64,000 nucleotides of DNA, taken from contig CACYQO010000033.1 of the NCBI GenBank assembly GCA_902776545.1, forward strand, positions 21,111-85,110, read 5' to 3'. The DNA is from an uncultured Prevotellaceae bacterium. GTDB taxonomy: Bacteria; Bacteroidota; Bacteroidia; Bacteroidales; Bacteroidaceae. Numbering within the stretch: position 1 is the first letter of the stretch; every line of letters starts with the position of its first letter. Shown here piece after piece: positions 50,956 to 58,806 of the stretch. The notes beneath the pieces were generated by a model. It did no database searches, was not told the DNA's origin, and was given only the letters and a program-made list of their open reading frames with translations. Made by a program: the position numbers and the translations under genes.

Positions 50956-50979
50956 CATTTCTAACAAATCCAAACAATT

Positions 50980-52137
50980 ATGAAAAAAATCATGATGATG
51001 GCAATGATGGTTGTAGCCAGTGCTACTGCCTTTGCCGGTGACAGTGACGCTTTGCTCGTCGATCTCGCCTATGATGCTTTCAACAAGCAGAGTACCATTA
51101 TGACAGAAAATCAGGCTATGAAACAGATTGGTGGTACAGAAAAACCTGTTGACGAGGCATTAATGACCGAATCAGCTTACAATGCCATTATGATGGCGCT
51201 TGAGTGTGACAAGTACGACCAACAGCCCAACGAGAAGGGAAAGGTAGCCCCCAAATTTGCCGCTAAAAATGCTCAGCGTCTCTGGGTTGCTCGTAACACC
51301 TTTATTAATGCAGGTCAGGCTGCTGCTCAACAGCATGATGATGCAGGTATAATAAAGTATTGGGGTACTTTCGTTGATACGTTCAATAATCCCTTCTTTG
51401 CAGCAGAGAGAAGTGCATTTGACAAACTTGATGAAAATGTCAAAAAAGATCAGTTAAATTTACTCGGACAAGTTGCTTATTTTGCAGGTAGCCATTCACA
51501 AAAGACTGGTCTTGTTGCAAAAGCTCGTGAATATTACGAAATCGCTGCTGACAATCAGTTTGTCGATGAGGAAATAAGAAATGCAGCTCATAATAGTGTT
51601 CTTACACTGATGAGAGAAGGTCTAAAGGATAAGGCAGATACCTTACGTGTTTTGGAAGAATACAAGCAAATGTATTCTCAGAAACCAGATGACGATTTGT
51701 TGATGAATGCAATTTATGTCATGTATAGTGAATTGAAGGATAAGGATAGCATGCGCAGCCTGCTTGATGCACGTCTTGAGAAAGATCCTAACAATTATAT
51801 GGCATTAGCAAATAAAGGTTTAATGGCAATGGAGGATAATAATGCTGATGAAGCCATCAATTATTTGTCCAAAGCTGTCGATATTCAGCCAGAAAACTCA
51901 GTTGTACGTATGTACTTAGGAATATGCTATAATGCTAAGGCTAGTACTACCTCAGAAACAGATCCTGCAAAAGCAAAGGAAATATTCAAACTGGCAATTG
52001 ATCAATTTGATAAATGTAAAGAGCTTGATCCTGATATGATGCAATCAAGATGGGGATATAATCGTTATCAAGCTTATTATAATTACTATGGAGAGGATGC
52101 TCCAGAGACCAAACAGGCCGAAGCTGATTCGAAATAA
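50980..52137 (+). CDS. Secreted TPR protein
   Basis: 385 residues. Signal peptide MKKIMMMAMMVVASATAFAG. The body is a helical repeat protein (AYDAFNKQSTIMTENQAMKQ, YDQQPNEKGKVAPKF, NYMALANKGLMAMEDNNADEAINYLSKAVDIQPEN), TPR-like with the strongest match in its C-terminal third. It ends RWGYNRYQAYYNYYGEDAP, then ETKQAEADSK. The same sequence family forms the C-terminal half of the 61422-63692 protein, with near-identical ends. 24 bp after gyrA, a pairing seen in Bacteroidales. A scaffold role in the periplasm is inferred. Confidence 0.85.
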   Translation: MKKIMMMAMMVVASATAFAGDSDALLVDLAYDAFNKQSTIMTENQAMKQIGGTEKPVDEALMTESAYNAIMMALECDKYDQQPNEKGKVAPKFAAKNAQRLWVARNTFINAGQAAAQQHDDAGIIKYWGTFVDTFNNPFFAAERSAFDKLDENVKKDQLNLLGQVAYFAGSHSQKTGLVAKAREYYEIAADNQFVDEEIRNAAHNSVLTLMREGLKDKADTLRVLEEYKQMYSQKPDDDLLMNAIYVMYSELKDKDSMRSLLDARLEKDPNNYMALANKGLMAMEDNNADEAINYLSKAVDIQPENSVVRMYLGICYNAKASTTSETDPAKAKEIFKLAIDQFDKCKELDPDMMQSRWGYNRYQAYYNYYGEDAPETKQAEADSK

Positions 52138-52162
52138 ATCCCTTTATCCATATATCAAACCA

Positions 52163-52200
52163 ATCGCCCGTCTCAAAGCTTTACGCTGGAGACGGGCGAT
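52163..52200. terminator. Stem-loop between the TPR and M15 genes
   Basis: ATCGCCCGTCTC (52163-52174) and GAGACGGGCGAT (52189-52200), 12-bp stem with a 14-nt loop, followed by TCTCTTT. Convergent position suits bidirectional use. A closely related hairpin follows the PEGA/TPR gene (63736-63773). Confidence 0.8.
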
Positions 52201-52211
52201 TCTCTTTGATG

Positions 52212-52742
52212 TTACTTTTGAATAAACATTGTTTTTCTTCTATTGTCCTTCGGTCTCACGGCGAAGTGCAACCAATAACCACCACTATGATTCTTCTCGA
52301 TGAGAATTTCGTCATAGTCCTGCTTCGTCTCGTCCGCATAGTCCATCAGGATCACCGCATACCTCATCGCCTGCTCGATACCATACACCCTGATATCCAC
52401 GGCGCACCCCGTCAAATGATTACTTGTCGGCGAGCCACCCACCTTCTTATTCAGCTCCGGACTCCGATATCCGCTGTTAATAATGATTGGGGTATCGGTA
52501 TTTATTTCCCCTCCTAAGTTAGGAGGGGTGCCCGGATGGGCGGGGTGGTCTGAAGAAACGCAGACATACTGCTGATTATACCTCGCTCTTAATACTTCTA
52601 ACCACTCGCAAACTCTTTTCAGATTCTCGATAGCCACATGACTGGGGATATTATACACCTCCGAATGTCTACTCTTGGTAACCTCCCCGAGCGTAATGTG
52701 CTCGGAGAGGTGGATAGATTTGTTAATACTTACTTGATTCAT
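52212..52742 (-). CDS. Phage-type M15 peptidase (D-Ala-D-Ala carboxypeptidase fold) with repeat-derived insert
   Basis: 176 residues, no signal peptide. SEHITLEG-like start (LSEHITLGEVTKS), then IENLKRVCEWLEVLRARYN. The active-site block reads INSGYRSPELNKKVGGSPTSNHLTGCAVDIRV, with zinc ligands H and D in SNHLTGCAVDI and the late WLHFAV. Enzymes of this type cut peptidoglycan stem peptides. Between RARYNQQ and IIINSGYRS sits a segment YVCVSSDHPAHPGTPPNLGG plus EINTDTP, encoded by a REP-like DNA element also seen at 45480-45625, kept in frame. Part of a DUF4248/HU accessory module. Confidence 0.88.
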   Translation of the reverse strand: MNQVSINKSIHLSEHITLGEVTKSRHSEVYNIPSHVAIENLKRVCEWLEVLRARYNQQYVCVSSDHPAHPGTPPNLGGEINTDTPIIINSGYRSPELNKKVGGSPTSNHLTGCAVDIRVYGIEQAMRYAVILMDYADETKQDYDEILIEKNHSGGYWLHFAVRPKDNRRKTMFIQK

Positions 52743-52755
52743 GATTTTAAAATAC

Positions 52756-53220
52756 TAAATGTCATAATTGAATAAGTGAATAACTGAATAAGTTCTGATG
52801 ATTACGGCAGTTCGGAAACCAGTTTCTTATAGAGTCCGTACTTCACGCTCTCTATGACTACTGTTGTCTGTCCATGTTCCAGATATGTTTTGTTACTATT
52901 GTTCCCATTCATTTGCCCGTAGGCAGGGATAAGGGCGATGCAAAAGTACAAATAATTATTGAGATTGTTGCCCTTTATCGTAGAAAAATGCTCGAAAAGT
53001 TATTGTTGGTCATTGATGCAACCATTGAAGGAGGTTATTCACTTATTCAGTTATTCAATTATGACATTTAGGTTTTTGATTTTGAAAAACCTTATCTAAA
53101 CTTTTATATTATAATATATATTATTATAATAATATATATTATAATATAAAAGTATGCTTAGAATTCTGGAATGCCAGAATGTAAATGTCATAATTGAATA
53201 AGTGAATAACTGAATAAGTT
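52756..53220. repeat. Composite inverted-repeat region with a 52-bp perfect A/T palindrome
   Basis: A 39-bp sequence beginning TAAATGTCATAATTGAATAA occurs at 52756-52794 and identically at 53182-53220. An inverse copy at 53033-53070 has its internal NTGAATAA 8-mer units in a different order. Between the second and third lies a perfect A/T palindrome, 53101-53152 (26-bp arms, no loop), and a TTCTGG-aatg-CCAGAA hairpin. The gap 52743-53387 holds no other gene I can support. Confidence 0.85.
52941..52948 (-). promoter_or_regulatory. -7 box for the M15 peptidase gene
   Basis: Minus-strand TACTTTTG followed by CATCG, about 200 bp upstream of the M15 ATG. The leader would include the first 39-bp repeat copy. 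Confidence 0.4.
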
Positions 53221-53288
53221 GGTTTTGTGACAAAATTGTTTACATTTGAACATCTGCGGAATGGGGCTCAAAACACCCTTCTTCAAAA

Positions 53289-53355
53289 CGGAACTTTCCT
53301 TGCTTGAAAGTCGGAGTTTCAAGTAAGGAAAGTCGGAGTTTGGGCTAAGGAAACT
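53289..53355. repeat. Three-unit hairpin array with 22-23-bp period
   Basis: Units 53289-53311, 53312-53333 and 53334-53355 each start CGGA and end AAAGT or AAACT. ACTTTC/GAAAGT and AGTTT/AAACT arms sit inside each unit. The first two units also pair with each other: the 17-nt arms 53293-53309 and 53317-53333 have one G-T mismatch. It lies just past the DUF4248 stop. Confidence 0.75.
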
Positions 53356-53387
53356 GAAAGCACTCGAAAATGGCCTGAAAAGGCGGT

Positions 53388-53597
53388 TTATGGCTGTCCG
53401 AGGTGTTGGTAAATAATGTTTACTTCCATCGGTAGAAACCTACGCCGTTTCAGTTTCGTGAGGTACTCTAAGCTTGGGTCTTCACTCAATAATGATTTGA
53501 GTTTCAGCCAGGCAGATCGTAGCTGGATGTTGGGGAAATACATTTGGGCCAGCTCCATCCGGCCGATGCTTTGAGGATTTTGATTACTTTGTAACAT
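53388..53597 (-). CDS. DUF4248 protein
   Basis: 69 residues. RMELAQMYFPNIQLRSAWLKLKSLL is the characteristic start of the DUF4248 family (L-A-x-x-Y-x-P). It ends KLKRRRFLPMEVNIIYQHLGQP, matching the F-x-P-x-Q/E-V-x-x-I-x-x-x-L-G-x-P pattern. These small helical, probably DNA-binding proteins are usually encoded divergently from a phage-type HU gene, as here. Function unknown. Confidence 0.85.
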   Translation of the reverse strand: MLQSNQNPQSIGRMELAQMYFPNIQLRSAWLKLKSLLSEDPSLEYLTKLKRRRFLPMEVNIIYQHLGQP

Positions 53598-53627
53598 AGA
53601 TGTGTGATGAATGATGGTTTAACGATA

Positions 53628-53659
53628 CAAATGTACGAAAAATCGGCGAGATTACCAAA
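53628..53659 (-). promoter_or_regulatory. Promoter for the DUF4248 gene
   Basis: Minus-strand TTTG (-33, 53656-53659), 20-bp spacer, TACATTTG (-7, 53628-53635). Full consensus. Confidence 0.75.
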
Positions 53660-53720
53660 CAAAAGCGCAAATATTTTGGTAAAAATTCAAATAAGTTCAT
53701 ATAACTTTATGTAAGGTGAT

Positions 53721-53742
53721 TGCAAGCGTTATATTGCTTGCA
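53721..53742. promoter_or_regulatory. Candidate operator overlapping the HU promoter
   Basis: TGCAAGC (53721-53727) and GCTTGCA (53736-53742), a perfect 7-bp inverted repeat with an 8-bp spacer, covers the -33 box of the HU promoter. Binding protein unknown; the divergent DUF4248 product is a guess. Confidence 0.45.
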
Positions 53743-53768
53743 TATTTTCAAAAATATTCGTAACTTTG
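53737..53768 (+). promoter_or_regulatory. Promoter for the HU gene
   Basis: CTTG (-33, 53737-53740), 20-bp spacer, TAACTTTG (-7, 53761-53768) followed by CAG. Leader about 60 nt. Confidence 0.7.
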
Positions 53769-53832
53769 CAGTATCTTAGAATAAAGGAAGAGGGACGAAG
53801 GATGTGCGAAAGATTTCAAATTCAAAAAATGT

Positions 53833-54384
53833 ATGGCAAGATCAAACATTCCAATGGTGATTAACCTGCGTCAGAACACTAACGACGACAGCACCGCATT
53901 CGGCAAGTGGTTTGCCGAGGTAGATTCAAAAGAGCCCCTTAACCTGAAGGGATTCGCCAAGCACATGACGAGTCACGGCAAGATCGCCGACTACCAGATG
54001 TGTGTTTTGGTACTGGGTCAGGTGGTTGAGTGCATGAGCGAACTGCTTGCTCAGGGACAGCCCGTGAAGCTCGACGGACTGGGCACGTTTTCTCCCGCCG
54101 TGGAAGGTCAGGGTAATGGCAAAAACGACATTGAGTCTGCCGTCGCAGCCGGTGCCGACGCCATGATCAACGGCATCAAGATCAACTTCGTCCCCGAGAA
54201 CACGAAGGGCGAGAAGCTCACCAGCCGTGCCTTCAAGGAGCAGTGCATCTTCGAGTATGGCTACGTGGTTCAGAGCGAGATCCGTACTATCAACGGCAAG
54301 AAGCGTCGCTTCCAGAAGAAGACCCCGATCACCTACGTCCTGGCTCCTGAGGCCGACAACAACGGTGGTGGTGGAAACGGTTAA
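53833..54384 (+). CDS. Phage-type HU-family DNA-binding protein
   Basis: 183 residues, the long Bacteroidales HU form rather than the 90-residue housekeeping HU. The start MVINLRQNTN is followed by GKWFAEVDSKEPLNLKGFAKHMTSHGKI, then VLGQVVECMSELLAQGQPVKLDGLGTFSPAVEG, the HU dimer core with the G-L-G-T-F signature. The C-terminal part is extended and basic (INGKKRRFQKKTPITYVLAP) and ends in a glycine run (NNGGGGNG). Such genes are commonly flanked by DUF4248 and a smalltalk peptide or amidase. Expected to bend or coat DNA. Confidence 0.92.
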   Translation: MARSNIPMVINLRQNTNDDSTAFGKWFAEVDSKEPLNLKGFAKHMTSHGKIADYQMCVLVLGQVVECMSELLAQGQPVKLDGLGTFSPAVEGQGNGKNDIESAVAAGADAMINGIKINFVPENTKGEKLTSRAFKEQCIFEYGYVVQSEIRTINGKKRRFQKKTPITYVLAPEADNNGGGGNG

Positions 54385-54400
54385 AGAAAGGAGGTGATCT

Positions 54401-54514
54401 ATGAAGAAGAACCTCTGGGAGGTCATCCTCCGCATCGTCATCGCCGCCGCAACTGCCGCCCTGACGGCACTCGGCACCACCAGTTGCATTGGACATGGAC
54501 CTATCTGGTTCTAA
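54401..54514 (+). CDS. Smalltalk peptide
   Basis: 37 residues: MKKNLWEVILRIVIAA, then an Ala/Thr-rich helix ending LGTTSCIGHGPIWF. This is the smalltalk family of Bacteroidetes micro-proteins, found after HU genes. It has a single hydrophobic helix and a cysteine in a lipobox-like T-T-S-C context. It is preceded by a near-perfect Shine-Dalgarno (AAAGGAGGTGAT, 54387-54398), rare in this phylum, which fixes the start. Function unknown. Confidence 0.85.
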   Translation: MKKNLWEVILRIVIAAATAALTALGTTSCIGHGPIWF

Positions 54515-54542
54515 ACTCCCCTGAACTATCTAACAGAATCGA

Positions 54543-54571
54543 AGAGAGTCACTTTAATATTGTGGCTCTCT
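54543..54571 (+). terminator. Terminator after smalltalk
   Basis: AGAGAGTCAC and GTGGCTCTCT form a 10-bp stem with one G-T pair, followed by TTATTTATTTT. It closes the HU-smalltalk transcript. Confidence 0.8.
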
Positions 54572-54656
54572 TTATTTATTTTGCAATTGTTTCTCTCTAA
54601 AAAATTTTTTTCTTAAGTTTTTCCCGTTTTTTCTTTTTCTTTTGAAAAAATGATTG

Positions 54657-54664
54657 TATCTTTG
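54657..54664 (+). promoter_or_regulatory. -7 box for the secreted-protein operon
   Basis: TATCTTTG followed by CCCC, 40 bp upstream of the first gene. A TTTG lies only 12 bp upstream (54641-54644), off the usual spacing. Confidence 0.5.
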
Positions 54665-54703
54665 CCCCATAATTATAACGAAGTTTAAACAAATATTACC
54701 TTT

Positions 54704-55390
54704 ATGAAGAAGATTTATTTATTTTTGATGGTGTTTGCTTTCACATGTTCAACTGTCTCGTTTGCTCAAAGCGATATTTTGAATAAGGCATTAAAGAAGG
54801 AGTATAAAACCAAGATCAAAGAGCTGAATAAAGGAGGTTGGGAGATCTTCGGCAGTTCCAGAAGCATGGAAGTGGCCTTGCTCAATCACTACGACAAATT
54901 GAACAAAGGAGATGGCAGGGTCTATGAGATAGTTGGTATTGCCAGCGCCTTCAAATCCAAAAACATCGGCAGACAGATGGCTATTAACAACGCATGTACC
55001 ATTTATGCCTCTCAAGCTGGTTCTACGGTTAAAGGCCGTGTGGTAAGCGATATGGGTGCAGACGTTGACAATCTGACTGTTGAGTTCGATCATTTCTATG
55101 CTGCCTATGAAAGAGCTGTAGAGAAAGAAATCAGAGGAGAGATGAAGGAGAGTTTCAGTATCATCCGCCAGAACAAGGATGGCTCATACGAGATGCAGTC
55201 TTACTTCCTCTATGATGAAGATGCTGCCCTGAATGCCAGGATAAAGGCATTTGAGAATGCAGCCAAAGAATCCATCGCTGCCCAGAAGTATGCAGATATC
55301 ATCTCCAAGTTTATCCAAGAGAGAGTAGACCCGGGTGAAGGGCAACCACAAGGCGAGCCTAATCAAGGAACTGTTGGAAGGGATATCTAA
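54704..55390 (+). CDS. Secreted LPP20-like protein
   Basis: 228 residues. Signal peptide MKKIYLFLMVFAFTCSTVSF ending AQ. The mature part opens with helices (LNKALKKEYKTKIKELNKGGWEIFGSSRSMEVALLNHYDKL). GRVYEIVGIASAFKSKNIGR then QMAINNACTIYASQAGSTVKGRV resembles the LPP20 fold, in which a strand reading V-G-x-A is followed by an alanine-rich helix. The tail PGEGQPQGEPNQGTVGRDI is low-complexity. First gene of a seven-gene operon; the next ATG follows the stop directly. I do not know a function. Confidence 0.75.
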   Translation: MKKIYLFLMVFAFTCSTVSFAQSDILNKALKKEYKTKIKELNKGGWEIFGSSRSMEVALLNHYDKLNKGDGRVYEIVGIASAFKSKNIGRQMAINNACTIYASQAGSTVKGRVVSDMGADVDNLTVEFDHFYAAYERAVEKEIRGEMKESFSIIRQNKDGSYEMQSYFLYDEDAALNARIKAFENAAKESIAAQKYADIISKFIQERVDPGEGQPQGEPNQGTVGRDI

Positions 55391-57178
55391 ATGAAAAGGA
55401 TAATATTATCTTTCCTGTTTCTTCTTGGATGCTCTGCGCTCTTCTCGCAAAGCGTATCTGAGATAAAGGCAGATGCAAACTATCTGTCAGGCGAAGGGTG
55501 GGGCAATACTCTGAAACAGGCTGATGATGCCGCTTTGCAGGATCTCATCAGCAAGATTTCCGTTAATGTCAGGAGTTCATTCACCAGTGTAGAGGAAGAA
55601 ACAAACCAAAACGGGACCATCAATGATGTTTCCACCTACCGCTCTATCATCAACACCTATTCACAAGCCACTCTCACCAATACACAGCGTATCGTGATAG
55701 AGAACGAGCCGGATGCCCATGTGCTTCGTTATGTGAAAGTGGCAGAGCTGGATCGAATCTTTGAAGGTCGGAAGGCAAAGGTCTTTGATATGGTGGAGAG
55801 TGCGGGACGTGCTGAGCAAAAGGGAAAGATAGACGATGCCCTCAGGTACTATTACTGGTCATTGTGTCTTCTGAAAAGTCTGCAATATGCGAACGAAGTC
55901 AAGTTCTCCAGTCCTGACGGCAAGGAAAGACTGCTTGCAACATGGATCCCAGAAAGGATGAACGAGATCTTTTCTGGAATAAGCGTATCTCCCATCAATA
56001 AGCTGAATAACGAGATTGTCTTTTCTTTCAAATATAAAGGCAAACCTATTAACAGCTTCGACTATACCTATTTTGATGGTATGGACTGGAGCAATATCTA
56101 TAGTGCCAAAGACGGACAGGGAGTGATTGATCTACGCCCTGGACAGATAGCAGACAACATCAGGATAAAGTGTGAATACGAGTTTGCAGGGGAAAGTCAT
56201 ATAGACAGGGAAATAGAAAATGTGATGGTTCTTACTGGGGGTCTCTCATTCAAGAACGCCTATATAAACGTGTCTTCTATCCCGCAGGACAACAAACAGC
56301 CATCTCTTGATATTAAAGACTTCAAATCTGCCACAAATACAGCCAGTGCCAAGGCTGACTATGGTAAGCAGGTCGCTGTGCTGAATGACATATCAAAGGC
56401 CATTTCTCAGAAAGGCTATGACACATTAGAAAAATATTTCACCTCTAAAGGATGGAACCAATTTCAGAAACTCATCCATTATGGGCGTGCTACATTGATT
56501 GAAAACTCTGACATCCAATTCAATACTTTGGGTGACAAGGTGATCTGCCGTGGTCTAACGATGTCTTTCTCCTTTAAGAACAACAACAGGAAGTTTGTGG
56601 AGAATGTGGTCTTTACCTTTAATGACAAGAACAAGATTGACGAAGTGCTCTTTGGCTTAGGAAAGGAAGCCTATAACGACATTATGATGAAAGGCGTTTG
56701 GAATATGGATGCACGTCTGATATTGGCAAACTTCCTTGAAGAGTACAAGACCGCTTATGCTCTGAAGGATCTGGATTTTGTAAAGAATGTCTTTGATGAC
56801 AATGCCGTCATTATTACGGGTCGTGTTGCGAACAGGCCCAAGAACACATTAGAGCGTTCCCAGTATATAGATTCGAAAATCATCAAATACAACCGTCAGA
56901 CAAAGAATGAATATCTTCGGAATCTGGAACATTGCTTTGCCGGTAATGAGTTTATCAACATCCGCTTTGCCAACAACGACGTGGTGAAGGCAGGAAAAGG
57001 CGGCGAGACATACGGCATACAGATCAAACAGGATTATTATTCGAGTACATACGGTGATACTGGCTATCTGTTCCTGATGGTTGATGTGAACAATCCTGAT
57101 AACCCGATTATCAAGGTTCGCACATGGCAGCCAGAGAAGGATCCCGAATTTGGTATTTACGGACTATCTAATTTCTAA
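55391..57178 (+). CDS. Large secreted LPP20-domain protein
   Basis: 595 residues. Signal peptide about 1-19 (FLFLLGCSALFSQ). An LPP20-like domain at about 30-140 (GEGWGNTLKQADDAALQDLISKISVNV, RYVKVAELDRIFEGRK) precedes a helical stretch (VESAGRAEQKGKIDDALRYYYWSL). A middle beta-rich domain has a carbohydrate- or protein-binding look (GQGVIDLRPGQIADNIRIKCEYEFAG). Near 430-560 a region resembles the NTF2/SnoaL fold (FLEEYKTAYALKDLDFVKNVFDDNAVIITGR). No gap to the preceding gene, 2 bp to the next. Function unknown; predicted periplasmic or outer membrane associated. Confidence 0.75.
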   Translation: MKRIILSFLFLLGCSALFSQSVSEIKADANYLSGEGWGNTLKQADDAALQDLISKISVNVRSSFTSVEEETNQNGTINDVSTYRSIINTYSQATLTNTQRIVIENEPDAHVLRYVKVAELDRIFEGRKAKVFDMVESAGRAEQKGKIDDALRYYYWSLCLLKSLQYANEVKFSSPDGKERLLATWIPERMNEIFSGISVSPINKLNNEIVFSFKYKGKPINSFDYTYFDGMDWSNIYSAKDGQGVIDLRPGQIADNIRIKCEYEFAGESHIDREIENVMVLTGGLSFKNAYINVSSIPQDNKQPSLDIKDFKSATNTASAKADYGKQVAVLNDISKAISQKGYDTLEKYFTSKGWNQFQKLIHYGRATLIENSDIQFNTLGDKVICRGLTMSFSFKNNNRKFVENVVFTFNDKNKIDEVLFGLGKEAYNDIMMKGVWNMDARLILANFLEEYKTAYALKDLDFVKNVFDDNAVIITGRVANRPKNTLERSQYIDSKIIKYNRQTKNEYLRNLEHCFAGNEFINIRFANNDVVKAGKGGETYGIQIKQDYYSSTYGDTGYLFLMVDVNNPDNPIIKVRTWQPEKDPEFGIYGLSNF

Positions 57179-57180
57179 GT

Positions 57181-58608
57181 ATGAAGAGACTATTTCTATT
57201 AGGCATATTGGTAGTGGCTCCTTTCTTATGTACTGAGGCACAAGACAAAAAGGACGATTTCAAATCCCAGCGCGAAGGAATCATGTCGGGCTTCCAGAAG
57301 TTCCGCAAGTCAGTTTTGGATGACTACACTAAATTCCTAACTGGAGTCTGGGAGAGGTACAAGACCTTTAGAGGGGATGAACCTTATCCACTTCCCAAGC
57401 CCAAAGTTCAGCCCGAAAAGAAAAAGGAAGAACCAGCGCCCAAGCCTAAGGAGGTCATACCAGAGAAGGTAAAACCAGCAGAACCTAAAGCACCAGATAA
57501 GCCAACTACGCCAAAACCTGTTGCTCCGAGTCCTTCACAGTCTGTTACCTTTGACTGGTGCGGAATGACGATGAGACTTCCTAATGCTGATATCAGTGCG
57601 AATCTGAAAGGGATAGACAAGGAGAGCCTTGTGGAGTATTTCGAGATTCTGGAGAATTCACGTATTAGCAAGGATGTTCTTTCTCAAATCGCCAATCTGG
57701 CAAATGGAGCAAATTTCAATGACTGGTGCCTCTGCCTTCTGATACAGAGTTATGTCAAAGGATTGAAAGCCAATGCAGATACCAATACCCGTAACTTTAT
57801 CTGCTGGTATATGATGGCCCAATTTGGTTTCGATGTCAGGCTGTCCTTCAATGGTAATAATCTGTTCTATCTGATTCCTTTCAAGCAGAAAGTCTTCTCC
57901 CATACCTATATCCTTATAAATGAGATGCCTTATTATGTTTGGGGTGAGGGTAAACTTGATGAGAACATCGGATTATACTCGCCACCTATGCCTGAGGACG
58001 CAGGAGAGTATGTGAACTTAGTTATGACAAGGCCATTGGATATACCTTATAAAGCCAAAAGGTTCTCTCACACATTCTCAGGAAAGACACTCTCCGGAGA
58101 GGTCAATGAGAACCTGATCAAAGTGATGGCGAATTTCCCGCAGATGCCTATTCCTGCCTATGTCCTTTCTGAAGGTGACAGCAAAGCCAGGCAACAAGTT
58201 CTCAATCAGATGGGTAAATTCATCTCTGGTATGTCGGAATTGGAAGCTGCCAATTTTATTCTGCAGTTCATACAGTCTTATGACTATGCCACAGACGATG
58301 AGCAGTTTGGTTATGAAAAGCCGTTCTTTATCGAAGAAACACTCTATTATCCCAAATGCGACTGTGAGGATCGTGCCATCTTCTACCATTTCTTGGTGTC
58401 AAATCTGTTAAGAAACGACGTACATTTGGTACATTATCCCAATCATGAATGTAATGCCGTGAACTTCTCCCAGAAACTGAATGCAGACTACTATATGTAT
58501 CAAGGTAAACAATATGTCATCTGCGATCCCACTTACATCGGGGCCTCTATTGGCATGTGTATGCCAGATTTCAAAAATACAAGGCCAGAAGTTGAATTAG
58601 TAAAATAG
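57181..58608 (+). CDS. Secreted transglutaminase-like protein
   Basis: 475 residues. Signal peptide ending CTEAQ, then a helix and a Pro/Lys/Glu-rich spacer (about 65-120, KPKVQPEKKKEEPAPKPKE). The N-terminal globular region has WCGMTMRLPNAD. The C-terminal region reads YYPKCDCEDRAIFYHFLVSNLL, VHYPNHECNAVNF and YVICDPTYIGASIG. Cys393 or Cys395, His422 and Asp449 are ordered as in the transglutaminase/protease catalytic triad, and CDCEDRA is the common C-x-D-x-A/R start of that helix. It could cleave or cross-link periplasmic protein or peptide. Tightly packed in the operon. Confidence 0.75.
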   Translation: MKRLFLLGILVVAPFLCTEAQDKKDDFKSQREGIMSGFQKFRKSVLDDYTKFLTGVWERYKTFRGDEPYPLPKPKVQPEKKKEEPAPKPKEVIPEKVKPAEPKAPDKPTTPKPVAPSPSQSVTFDWCGMTMRLPNADISANLKGIDKESLVEYFEILENSRISKDVLSQIANLANGANFNDWCLCLLIQSYVKGLKANADTNTRNFICWYMMAQFGFDVRLSFNGNNLFYLIPFKQKVFSHTYILINEMPYYVWGEGKLDENIGLYSPPMPEDAGEYVNLVMTRPLDIPYKAKRFSHTFSGKTLSGEVNENLIKVMANFPQMPIPAYVLSEGDSKARQQVLNQMGKFISGMSELEAANFILQFIQSYDYATDDEQFGYEKPFFIEETLYYPKCDCEDRAIFYHFLVSNLLRNDVHLVHYPNHECNAVNFSQKLNADYYMYQGKQYVICDPTYIGASIGMCMPDFKNTRPEVELVK

Positions 58609-58614
58609 TAAGTT

Positions 58615-58806
58615 ATGAGAGATATTATAATTGAAGAGCAAGATGGTAGACTATCGTTAGGAACTGTTGAATTAGATGGATATATCAATCTTCCACTTAT
58701 AGATGGAATAGCAGATACATCAAGGTTAGATGACAACACCTGCCAAAAGACTTTTGCATGCAATACGAAAGAATTATGTAAGTTCATAAAAGAGAATGGA
58801 TACTAA
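58615..58806 (+). CDS. Small uncharacterised protein
   Basis: 63 residues (RDIIIEEQDGRLSLGTVELD, GYINLPLIDGIADTSRL, FACNTKELCKFIKENGY). No signal peptide or membrane helix; two cysteines. Looks like a small beta-strand-rich domain with a C-terminal helix. Kept as a gene because it is spaced 6 bp after the transglutaminase gene and overlaps the next start by 11 bp. It could also be a decayed fragment. The A/T-rich codon use differs from the genes before it. Confidence 0.5.
   Translation: MRDIIIEEQDGRLSLGTVELDGYINLPLIDGIADTSRLDDNTCQKTFACNTKELCKFIKENGY

Noticed and set aside
49651-50973. 440-codon minus-strand frame opposite gyrA
   Set aside because: Typical shadow of high-GC third-position coding sequence; gyrA motifs on the plus strand are clear.
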